DNA of 59,570 nt, taken from positions 1 to 59,570 of the forward strand of contig JAOMAZ010000005.1 of the NCBI GenBank assembly GCA_028344335.1. Reading direction: 5' to 3'. The stretch comes from Deltaproteobacteria bacterium. Its GTDB lineage: Archaea > Thermoplasmatota > Poseidoniia > Poseidoniales > Poseidoniaceae. Position 1 is the stretch's first letter, and every line of letters starts with the position of its first letter. Position numbers and translations under genes: made by a program. Of this stretch, positions 46,846 through 55,569 are shown in pieces. The notes under the pieces are model-generated. The model was not told the DNA's origin, did no database searches, and was given only the letters and a program-made list of their open reading frames with translations.

Positions 46846-49506
46846 ATGAAGAGTCCATTACGAACTCTAAATGGGATGGCCTCAATGAATGAAATTATGT
46901 CAGGCATAGGGCGCTACCCAAAGAAAAAGGGAGCATCACAGGTAATTATCAATATTTCAGGTGTGGCAAGGAACGATTTAATTCCCCTCGATGCTCTATT
47001 GATGGAGCAGATTGAAATTAGAGGATTACCCATTGACATTAGTTCAACTCAAAATGACGCATTGAATATTTTCAATGAATGGGAGGATAAACATTCTCTT
47101 CAAAAAATCCGTGATTTATATAGCAATGGAAGTTGGCTTTATGCAATTGAAGCTTGCAATAACAGAATGATGGTTTACAAAGATGAGGTTGCAGTCAGCA
47201 TTATACTTGTAAGATCATTATATTCTTCATCCAAATACCTTCAATGTATAGATTCATGTCAGATGATATTGAATAAACATCCAAACCATGTTGACGCTCT
47301 AAGGTTTATTGCACGTTCACAAAAAAATTTGGGAAATGATTCCGAGGCGGCGAAGATTTACAAAGACTTGGCTTTGATGGACAATGAGGACACAGATTCA
47401 AGAATCATGTTATTGAGGCATCACTATGGACACGACAATCTTGATCAAGTGATAAAATATTGCGATGAACTACAAATGATTAATCCTGATATAAGAGAAT
47501 CCCTTCTTTTCAAAGTTCGGGCACTTCATAAGAAGAATGAATGGGAAAAATCCTTAAAACCTGCTAAAAAATTGATTGAAATTAATTCAAATGATGTGGA
47601 GGGAAGAGTTGAATGTGGTAGAACCTTTTACATGCTGGGAAGGATCAAAGAAGCTAGGATACATCTGGAGAAAGCTCTAGAATTGAATCCAAATGAAGCA
47701 AGAGCTAGAAGAACTCTTGCTAGGGTATATGAAAAAACTCAACAATGGGATGAAGCGTTAGAAATATACAGAATTGAATGCCATTCGCATCCAATGGAAT
47801 ATAGTAATTGGGAGGAACGAATAAAAATATTCTACAGAATGAATGATGAGGAATCAGCGAGGAATGTTCTCAATGATGTAAGGTCATTAATAACGGATGA
47901 GATGGAATGCCATATGATGTGTTATGCCATTTCAAATAGTTTTTATTGGGACGATGAAATTTCTCAATTGGAAATCCAAGCAAAAGATTTGTGGTCAAAT
48001 AATAATCAATATAATGAAAAAGTAGCAAATTTCAACCTTGACCGAGGTAACCTTGCAAAAAGCTTGCATTATATCAAAGAACTCAAAAAATCAGGTACCT
48101 CACAGATCCATGCGGAGTTGGAAGAGAAGTTAGAGAGTATACTAATTAAAAATAACACTCCTCTTTCATTTGTTGAACATCACCTTGAGCGGGGCATCCC
48201 TCTCCTTCAAACGGAATGCGCAATTCAGGCAATAGTAAAACGTTGCAGGGAAGTTAAGAAAAGACGATTCTCGAAAGGAAAACCGAGTGTTGCAATGATT
48301 TCATCTTCATTAGGGAGGGGGGGAGCAGAGCGACAAGTTGTAACCTGCTTAAAAGGTTTAAAAGGGCATATTAAGTTGAAAAGCATTGCTCTTTATTGTT
48401 ATCGACTTGACAATACAGGTGGTAGGTTAGACACATATTCAACAGAAGTCGAGGCACTTGGAATCCCTATTCACCAATTTGGTAATTCTGCTGATTGGAA
48501 TAAAAAATATTCTAATGTGCTTGACTCTCTGAATCAATGGCGCCCAATGCTTAATCAGTTACCACTTTCAATGAGGCGGGTGGTTGAACCTTTGTTTTTG
48601 GCGTTCAAAGCAAACTCCCCTACTATTGTTCATGCATGGCAGGATTCAACAAATATCAATGTCTCTCTAGCAGCCATGATGGCAGGAGTTCCACGAATTT
48701 TCCTCTTTGCTCGTTCACAACGTCCTGATGGAAAGACGATGATGCATATCAGAAACAGTCCATATTTAAAGAAATCATATGATGTAATTTTAGAAGATAA
48801 GAGAGCAACACTCGCAACAAACAGTTTAGCAGGTTCCAAAAGTTATGCAGAATGGTTGGGGAGAGATATTAATGAATTTCCAGTAATTCATAATGGTGTG
48901 GATTTCAAAACCATTGCTGAATCTAGTGAAGGAGTGAATTTATCAAAAACTTTGAGGGAATTTGGAATAACGTCGAAAGACAAAGTTGTGGGGTCAGTGT
49001 TCAGATTTGTTCAAGAAAAGCAGCCACTTTTATGGGTTGAAACAATGGCCAAAGTGATAGATTCGAGAGATGGAGTCCATGGAGTGATAGTTGGAGATGG
49101 GGGATTGTTTGGTATGGTAAGAGAATTAATTCATGAGAAGGGCCTACAAGATAGAATTCATCTCGTGGGGCAAACTAGGGAAGTCAAAGCGTGGTTAGAT
49201 AGGTTTGATTTATTTTTACTAACTTCATCTATTGAAGGGTTACCCAATGTATTGATTGAAGCTCAAGCATTTGGCGTACCTGTGGTATCAACTGATGCAG
49301 GAGGGAGCGCAGATACTTTCCTTGATGGGATATCAGGAAGGCTGTGCAAAACTTCGGATCCAGAACTTATTGCTGCTAAAGTGATTAAATGTATCGATAA
49401 CAAAAAATGGTTAAAATCTGCCTCTTCTGAATCCATCAAAAATGGGAGGAAAGCCTTCAGTACAGATACAATGATAAAAAGACTAGTGGAGTTATATGAG
49501 TCATAA
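46846..49506 (+). CDS. TPR-repeat protein fused to GT4-family glycosyltransferase
   Basis: TPR units EARIHLEKALELNPNEARARRTLARVYEKTQQWDEALEIY; C-terminal SSSLGRGGAERQVVTCL...GVPVVSTDAGGSADTFLDGISG. Confidence 0.88.
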   Translation: MKSPLRTLNGMASMNEIMSGIGRYPKKKGASQVIINISGVARNDLIPLDALLMEQIEIRGLPIDISSTQNDALNIFNEWEDKHSLQKIRDLYSNGSWLYAIEACNNRMMVYKDEVAVSIILVRSLYSSSKYLQCIDSCQMILNKHPNHVDALRFIARSQKNLGNDSEAAKIYKDLALMDNEDTDSRIMLLRHHYGHDNLDQVIKYCDELQMINPDIRESLLFKVRALHKKNEWEKSLKPAKKLIEINSNDVEGRVECGRTFYMLGRIKEARIHLEKALELNPNEARARRTLARVYEKTQQWDEALEIYRIECHSHPMEYSNWEERIKIFYRMNDEESARNVLNDVRSLITDEMECHMMCYAISNSFYWDDEISQLEIQAKDLWSNNNQYNEKVANFNLDRGNLAKSLHYIKELKKSGTSQIHAELEEKLESILIKNNTPLSFVEHHLERGIPLLQTECAIQAIVKRCREVKKRRFSKGKPSVAMISSSLGRGGAERQVVTCLKGLKGHIKLKSIALYCYRLDNTGGRLDTYSTEVEALGIPIHQFGNSADWNKKYSNVLDSLNQWRPMLNQLPLSMRRVVEPLFLAFKANSPTIVHAWQDSTNINVSLAAMMAGVPRIFLFARSQRPDGKTMMHIRNSPYLKKSYDVILEDKRATLATNSLAGSKSYAEWLGRDINEFPVIHNGVDFKTIAESSEGVNLSKTLREFGITSKDKVVGSVFRFVQEKQPLLWVETMAKVIDSRDGVHGVIVGDGGLFGMVRELIHEKGLQDRIHLVGQTREVKAWLDRFDLFLLTSSIEGLPNVLIEAQAFGVPVVSTDAGGSADTFLDGISGRLCKTSDPELIAAKVIKCIDNKKWLKSASSESIKNGRKAFSTDTMIKRLVELYES

Positions 49507-49509
49507 ATG

Positions 49510-51177
49510 TCAATTTAAGACTCTTCTTTTCCGTCTTTGGGGTGTTCTAGAAATTTCCCTTTCCCAATTGACTATCAACGAGTCATCTATTGCCTCACCA
49601 ACAATCCTATGAGTTGACTTCTTTTCTGAATATTCTCCATTATCGAAAGAAAAGCCACAGTTGAAGCCAACCTTCTGCTGGATATCAAACGGATATGCTT
49701 CTTTTTCCATATACCAATGAAGAACGGATTTATAGTTTGCATTTTTTAATTCCGGTTTCAACCATAGGAATTCCTGAACAACTTGCTTATCTAAGAACGG
49801 ATATCTTCCTTCAATTCCATGTGTTCCACTGACATGTTCTTCCTTCATCAAATATGCTCTTTGGGTATTGCCAAAAAAATTCTTCCATGGAAACACAGTT
49901 TCCAATTCTTCGGGAAAACTTCCACCAATGGTACTGTGCCTGAAGTGTTTGATACCATCAAAACCATAATCCGAAAATATTTCATCAGCACCGCTTCCGG
50001 AGAGGTAAATCAACTGGCCCTCTTTCCTACCGCGGGCACATATATGTCCCATGCCTACAGCACCATTATCATCCGTTAATTTTTGTCCTGTGGCTCTGTA
50101 ATTAGCTACTTCTTTCCATTTTTCAACTCTTGAAATAAGAGTATCTCTTTTGTTCCTTAGCGCTTTTACTTCATCACATTTAATGAACCAACTCTTCTCA
50201 TTGAACCATCCAAGTTGTTCAGTAAGTAATTTAAGAGGTAGTTCCAACTTTTTATTCAATTGTTCTATTTCTTTTTCCATGTCGGATACTTTGTCATTTT
50301 CTCCATTGTCGATAGCGAGATAGTATTCTTCACAGTTCTTTTTCAAATGATTCCGTGCAGCAAGGAACTTTTCAATCTCTAAGTTCATTAATCTCGGGTC
50401 ATGTGTTCTTGAGATCCTAGCATCAATTGTTGAAGGGTTTTCAGAACCAATTATACTGTATGCAGTGAATGGCAGGTTTTGTTTTTCTAATTCACAAGCA
50501 ATAGCACCACTGTCATATCCCGAACTTAATCCAATGAATACGCCATGCTTAATATTTTTAGTTCTCTTTGCAATAGAATTTTCAAAAGCCTTCCCCCAAT
50601 CATCAAAGTTATCTTTGTGTTGATTCAAATCGAAGGTGTAAACATCCTTTCGGTCTTTAACTTCAAGAGTATCGAGGTCAAGGATATAAGTCGAATTTGC
50701 TTCAATTTGAACAGGGTTTGAGAACCCGAGGCGTGTAATACATGATTGGTAGGATGAAAGTGCAAATTCACCATCTTCTCTTGCAAACCAAAGAGGTTTG
50801 ATTGAGAATACGTCGGTTGAAATCAGTAGGATTCTCTTTTTAAAATCAACAATTGCCACGGCGAATTCCCCATCCATGTGCTTTATACAATCAGTACCAT
50901 ATTTTTCATAAAGTGGAAGGATACAAAACCCATCGGAATCATAGTCCCCAATATCCCTGTAATTGTAAATTTCACCATTAAAAAGGGCAACTTGGTTGCT
51001 ATCATCACTAATGAATGGTTGTGGAGTTGGAGGGCCAGTCATTGAAAGTAAAGTGTGGACGAAATCAACCCCATTGACTTCAACATGATTAGTCAAATCA
51101 GGGCCCCTATAATGAAGGAATTCAATAACATGCTCAAGCCCTTCAATTCTTTTTGAAGATGCAAGGATTCCACACAT
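49510..51177 (-). CDS. Asparagine synthase (glutamine-hydrolysing)-like protein
   Basis: Cys2 after Met in MCGILASSKR; NGEIYNYRDIG; FIGLSSGYDSGAIACELE PP-loop variant; LSGSGADEIFSDYG; GRYPFLDKQVVQEFL. Confidence 0.85.
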   Translation of the reverse strand: MCGILASSKRIEGLEHVIEFLHYRGPDLTNHVEVNGVDFVHTLLSMTGPPTPQPFISDDSNQVALFNGEIYNYRDIGDYDSDGFCILPLYEKYGTDCIKHMDGEFAVAIVDFKKRILLISTDVFSIKPLWFAREDGEFALSSYQSCITRLGFSNPVQIEANSTYILDLDTLEVKDRKDVYTFDLNQHKDNFDDWGKAFENSIAKRTKNIKHGVFIGLSSGYDSGAIACELEKQNLPFTAYSIIGSENPSTIDARISRTHDPRLMNLEIEKFLAARNHLKKNCEEYYLAIDNGENDKVSDMEKEIEQLNKKLELPLKLLTEQLGWFNEKSWFIKCDEVKALRNKRDTLISRVEKWKEVANYRATGQKLTDDNGAVGMGHICARGRKEGQLIYLSGSGADEIFSDYGFDGIKHFRHSTIGGSFPEELETVFPWKNFFGNTQRAYLMKEEHVSGTHGIEGRYPFLDKQVVQEFLWLKPELKNANYKSVLHWYMEKEAYPFDIQQKVGFNCGFSFDNGEYSEKKSTHRIVGEAIDDSLIVNWEREISRTPQRRKRRVLN

Positions 51178-51236
51178 GTTGACAAAGTATAACACGAGGG
51201 GGTTGTTGATAGGTTCTTCTATTGCCTAAGCACCCT

Positions 51237-52592
51237 TCATTTTGGCGATTGGTCCAGCAGCCATCTAGCTACTTGGTAAGAACCATTTTCAAAACATTGT
51301 GTTTTTGCAGCCTTGGACATTGTTTTCCTCACATTGTAATCAGCCAATCTTTGAAAAGCAGCTTTTAGCTGACGAGTGTGTGGTTTTTCAAGCACAATAC
51401 TGAAATCATTCTCTGCTGCAATTGCGCCGCGTTCAACTTGCCTTTCCCCTATTATTCTGGAATCCGGCACACACAAGGTTGGAATAGAGTGCCTCATTGT
51501 ATCATGAATAGATTGATATTTCCCAGAAATAACTGCAAAGTCAAATGCGTTTAGGTTAATTTCATCTAAACTTCCTTCTTGGAACTGTATTTTATTTCTC
51601 AATCTTGCATCTTCAATATATTCTTCTTTTCTATTGATAAACAAGTGAACATCATCCATCTCACCCAAAATAGATAAACATCTACCAATATTTGAGGTTT
51701 CGCTGTTAACATCACCAGTCTGCAAATCTATCAACCCAAACAACCTTCCATTTCCATTTCCAATACCGTACTTTCTCCTTGCTTCTGCCTTTGAAACTGT
51801 GTCATCGATATCCTTATTGAAAATAGGATCACAAATAACAACATCAGAATTAAACTCAAATCCGTAGCCCTCATCAATTTTCAATATATCCTTTGGTTGA
51901 AGAATTGCGTCAAATAAATTAATTGATTCTACTGGAAGGCTAGTGCCCTTAACAGAGAATATATCAACCTTTAACCAAGTTTTTATCATATTCTGGTTAA
52001 CCGGTAAGGCATTCAGCATTCCCCGATATGGGAACTTCCCATCAAACAGTAAAATGTATGGCTTATGTACTCTTAAAGCAACTTCAAGGCTTTTCTGAAT
52101 CATCGAGTTCCAGGTTTTTGAATCCATCCCTTGATAGGACTTTTTATGAGGGATGCTGTAAACAGAAAACCCTTCCTTTTCCAGCAGTCCAAATCCATCC
52201 GGATAAGTTGTGAAAAAAACAATTTCAAGATTAGGTTTCATCAATTTCATTCTTTTTGCAATGGCTAAAGTTTTGTAGAATTCATAACTCTGCTTAGGGT
52301 GTGAAGAAAAAAATAGTGCACATAATCTCGTTGCAATCTCCTCTTTCCGCCCCCCTTCCCCCGTGCTTAGGAATGCCTGTTTGAAAAGAAAAATTAAGCG
52401 AAATGGAATCAGAGGAATAAGCCATGGACGTTTGAAGGAATTCGTAATTAATATTCCGAGACGGAATGAAAATGAAGCCCTTATTTTATCCAATTCTTTC
52501 TGTGCCGTGCCATCTATTGATTTCTCAGCGATGGCGGAACCGAACTGGACCACATCGCCCTTCATGTTTTGATTGTGCTTAATGACTCCCAT
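51237..52592 (-). CDS. MurG/GT28-like glycosyltransferase, paralogue of 42948-44291
   Basis: Shares NLEIVFFTT and LFDGKFPYRGMLNAL plus the N-terminal SFSFRLGILITNSFKRPW pattern with the 42948 CDS. Confidence 0.65.
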   Translation of the reverse strand: MGVIKHNQNMKGDVVQFGSAIAEKSIDGTAQKELDKIRASFSFRLGILITNSFKRPWLIPLIPFRLIFLFKQAFLSTGEGGRKEEIATRLCALFFSSHPKQSYEFYKTLAIAKRMKLMKPNLEIVFFTTYPDGFGLLEKEGFSVYSIPHKKSYQGMDSKTWNSMIQKSLEVALRVHKPYILLFDGKFPYRGMLNALPVNQNMIKTWLKVDIFSVKGTSLPVESINLFDAILQPKDILKIDEGYGFEFNSDVVICDPIFNKDIDDTVSKAEARRKYGIGNGNGRLFGLIDLQTGDVNSETSNIGRCLSILGEMDDVHLFINRKEEYIEDARLRNKIQFQEGSLDEINLNAFDFAVISGKYQSIHDTMRHSIPTLCVPDSRIIGERQVERGAIAAENDFSIVLEKPHTRQLKAAFQRLADYNVRKTMSKAAKTQCFENGSYQVARWLLDQSPK

Positions 52593-52697
52593 TTGATGAT
52601 TTCTGACCCAAGAGGTTGTTTTATAATCAATAGATAGAAGTTTAGTATAGCAAAAACTGTGGAATATTTATTTAACCGTTTAGTTGTTCCTTTAATC

Positions 52698-54401
52698 ATG
52701 CGACTTAGAGTAGCCTTGATTGTGATTTTATTCATTTTCTCTTTGTTTTCAGGATGTTTAAGCAATGAACCAGAGGCCGCATTGGATACTGATATGGATG
52801 GTATTCCGGATAATATAGATGATGATGATGATGATGATGGTTGGTCAGATGAGCTTGAAAGATTGTGTTTTTCAATTCCGTGGGACTCAAATTCATTACC
52901 ACTGGATAAAGATGGCGATAAAATCTGTGATAACCAAGATTCTGATGATGATGGTGATAATGTTGATGATACGGAAGACTTATTTCCTTGGAATCCATTA
53001 GAGCATTCAGATTTTGATGGAGATGGGATTGGCGATGTATCTGATGCAGATGACGATAATGATGGAATCGTTGATAGTGAGGATGCTTTTCCGTTTAATT
53101 TTTTTGAATCATCTGATTTTGATAACGATGGAATTGGAAATGTTGAAGATTTAGATGATGATAATGATGGGGTAGTTGATTCAGATGATATTTTTCCTAT
53201 GAACAAGAATGAATCCGAAGACCTTGATTTAGATGGAATTGGGAATAATGCAGATTTGGATGATGATGGAGATGGTTGGAATGATTCTACAGAAACTGTT
53301 TGCGGTAAAGATCCTTTAGACGCTATGGATACCCCAAATGATAAAGATGGAGATGGGATTTGTGACTCTATTGATCCAGATTTGAACAGTCTTCTAGATT
53401 CTGTCAGGTATAATAAAAAGTTTGAAAATTATGCTAATGAGGATTGGGAGTCTTATGGCATAAATATTACCACTTGGCAACTTGAGCACGGTGGTTGGGA
53501 AAAATGGTCTCATGATGAATATCAGCATCCTTGGGACGGTAAACAACAGAGAACCTTCTACACTGCAAAAAATGGAACCGACCTTGGCTCATTGGCTGAT
53601 TTGGCAACAACTGCAGAAATCAGATTGCTCTCATGGTTGTATATCAATTCAACTGATGATTACAATAGGAGTATTTTCAAGGATTCTGTGAGAAGGGGGG
53701 TTGATTTCGTACTTAATGCCCAACATTCCTCTGGAGGTTGGCCACAGGTGTATCCAGATAGAGATTGTAATGGTTGCAATTATACTGCCTTGATGACATA
53801 TAATGATTATGTGATTGCATCATCTTTCCTATTGCTTTGGGAAATTAGAGACAACAAAGCCCCATTTAACTCAGATATTCTCATGGATTTGGATAATCAG
53901 CGCCTTCAAAACGCTGTAGAAAATGGTTTAGAATTCATATTAAAATCACAAATAATAGTCAATGGAACTCGAACTATATGGGGGCAACAACATGACCCTT
54001 TTACCTATGAATCTTTACCTGCAAGAGCATTTGAATTAGCATGCAAAACAAGTGCCGAATCTGTTCCAATAACCGCAATTCTCCTGAATTGGGAAGAACG
54101 AACAGAAGAGGTGAAAAATGCGAGCTGGTCTGCAGTTATCTGGTTCCAAGAGCAAATGATTTTGAATCAATATTTTTCCACTAACGATGGAAATTTTATA
54201 TTTATGGAGGGAAAAATGATGTGGTATAGGTATTACAATGTAAGCGATGACCAGTTTTTCATGGCTGGAAGAGATGGAGTGAAAGTATATCAAATTGAAG
54301 ACTTGACTATGGAGAGGAGAACTGGGTATAGTTGGGGAGGGGATTGGGCGAGTTTAATGATGATTGAAACTGCAAAGATTCCGATTGACGAACGAAATTG
54401 A
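52698..54401 (+). CDS. Putative lipoprotein with Asp-rich TSP3-like stalk and polysaccharide lyase family 10 (pectate lyase-like) domain
   Basis: Lipobox FSLFSGCLSN; DxDxDGIGNxxDxDDDxDG repeats; HSSGGWPQVYPDRDCNGCNYTALMTYND and LPARAFELACKT. Confidence 0.8.
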   Translation: MRLRVALIVILFIFSLFSGCLSNEPEAALDTDMDGIPDNIDDDDDDDGWSDELERLCFSIPWDSNSLPLDKDGDKICDNQDSDDDGDNVDDTEDLFPWNPLEHSDFDGDGIGDVSDADDDNDGIVDSEDAFPFNFFESSDFDNDGIGNVEDLDDDNDGVVDSDDIFPMNKNESEDLDLDGIGNNADLDDDGDGWNDSTETVCGKDPLDAMDTPNDKDGDGICDSIDPDLNSLLDSVRYNKKFENYANEDWESYGINITTWQLEHGGWEKWSHDEYQHPWDGKQQRTFYTAKNGTDLGSLADLATTAEIRLLSWLYINSTDDYNRSIFKDSVRRGVDFVLNAQHSSGGWPQVYPDRDCNGCNYTALMTYNDYVIASSFLLLWEIRDNKAPFNSDILMDLDNQRLQNAVENGLEFILKSQIIVNGTRTIWGQQHDPFTYESLPARAFELACKTSAESVPITAILLNWEERTEEVKNASWSAVIWFQEQMILNQYFSTNDGNFIFMEGKMMWYRYYNVSDDQFFMAGRDGVKVYQIEDLTMERRTGYSWGGDWASLMMIETAKIPIDERN

Positions 54402-54414
54402 GGATAACAAGAAA

Positions 54415-55242
54415 CTATTCAAAGAAATGAATTCGTTTATTTAGAGGGTTATAGTTAATACTTTCAGAGAGCCATCTCTCTTTCCAAATCTCTGAAATCT
54501 CATTTCTTTGAATTTCAAATTTTGTATCTAAATTTATTTTATCCAACTCCACCCCAACAAAGCCTGCGATTAATTTTAGAGTTGCTTCAGGGTCTTCACT
54601 CAAGTTTTCATAATACAATTCTATAAAATCACAATCATAGGATTTTAACATAATAGATATAGTGTGATTAGCATTTCTAACATTTCTTAACTCTCTTGAA
54701 ATTTCTTTAAAACTATAATCATCATCACAAATCTCCCTCTTTGATTCGACCCAAGATGCTGCTTGTCGATTCAGATTTAATTTATATGATGAGATGGCTT
54801 GACCAAGTTCATCAATTCTTTTCATAAAGATGAATTTCCAAGTTCTAATATTCGCTGGGAACTCTTCTAAAAGAAACATAGGGGCGAGTGAAAAAAACCC
54901 TGATTTAGCCGAATAAACTCCATTTTCAGTCATGTGAGCAGCTACATTATGCACCATAAGATCATTAAAATTATCATATTTCTTTTCTTTAAATTCTGAA
55001 ATTAGATGAGATGCATGTAGGGATTCTCGAGGATGTCCTAAAACATTCGTTTTTTTTAATAAATCACACAACCATGTTGTACCAGTACGAGATTGGAATA
55101 CAATCATAACCTTTTTTTCACATTGCTTCCATGGATTTTTATCGGAGATATTTATTCTAGGTAATTCATCCAAAAGCTCTGCTTGTTTGGCAAGTCCCTT
55201 AACCATATCCTGCATTCCTTGATAATCATTAGTGAGCTCCAT
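54415..55242 (-). CDS. Stf0-like sulfotransferase
   Basis: VMIVFQSRTGTTWLCDLLKKTNVLGHPRESLH (5'-PSB-like loop); WKFIFMKRIDELGQAISSYKLNLNRQAASW. Confidence 0.85.
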   Translation of the reverse strand: MELTNDYQGMQDMVKGLAKQAELLDELPRINISDKNPWKQCEKKVMIVFQSRTGTTWLCDLLKKTNVLGHPRESLHASHLISEFKEKKYDNFNDLMVHNVAAHMTENGVYSAKSGFFSLAPMFLLEEFPANIRTWKFIFMKRIDELGQAISSYKLNLNRQAASWVESKREICDDDYSFKEISRELRNVRNANHTISIMLKSYDCDFIELYYENLSEDPEATLKLIAGFVGVELDKINLDTKFEIQRNEISEIWKERWLSESINYNPLNKRIHFFE

Positions 55243-55327
55243 CTGATTCCCTCAGCAATGCTCAAAGAGTTTTTACTTTCAAGTTATCCGCAAACGTCTT
55301 TTGGTAAGATGGATATTTAGTATTCCT

Positions 55328-55387
55328 TTTTCTAGTTCTGAAAAATTCTTTTGTTCCATAATCCAAAACCTCTTTCAATTCGATGTG
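55328..55387 (-). repeat. Degenerate partial duplication of the 5' coding region of the 56778-58112 CDS
   Basis: Ungapped match to 57939-57998; minus-strand HIELKEVLDYGTKEFFRTRKR versus HIELEEVLDCGTREFHRTGER. Confidence 0.75.
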
Positions 55388-55492
55388 ATGTCTGAGCACA
55401 AACAAGCAGAAACCTGTGTTGCATACGTCAGGGTCTCTTCTACTCGTCAGGCAGAGGAAGGGGTGAGCATAGAGGCACAGGTTAATTGTTGA
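55388..55492 (+). pseudogene. Truncated serine recombinase (resolvase/invertase N-terminus)
   Basis: MSEHKQAETCVAYVRVSSTRQAEEGVSIEAQVNC*; the YVRVSSTRQ catalytic-Ser motif and EGVSIEAQ are typical, but the frame stops after 34 aa. Confidence 0.75.
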
Positions 55493-55569
55493 TTTTCTAC
55501 ACAAATCCATTATGCAGAATGCTCTGCTCATCTGTTGGTTTCTGAATACCGCCTAAATGCCTACACATA

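Noticed and set aside
52562-53206. 214-aa Ser-rich minus-strand ORF (SSLSTIPSLSSSASDTSPIPS)
   Set aside because: Mirror image of the Asp-codon repeats of the PL10 lipoprotein on the opposite strand
55262-55531. 89-aa minus-strand ORF as a real gene
   Set aside because: Only ~20 aa match the 56778-58112 product; the rest is antisense to the recombinase fragment, so it is a chance fusion over a relic
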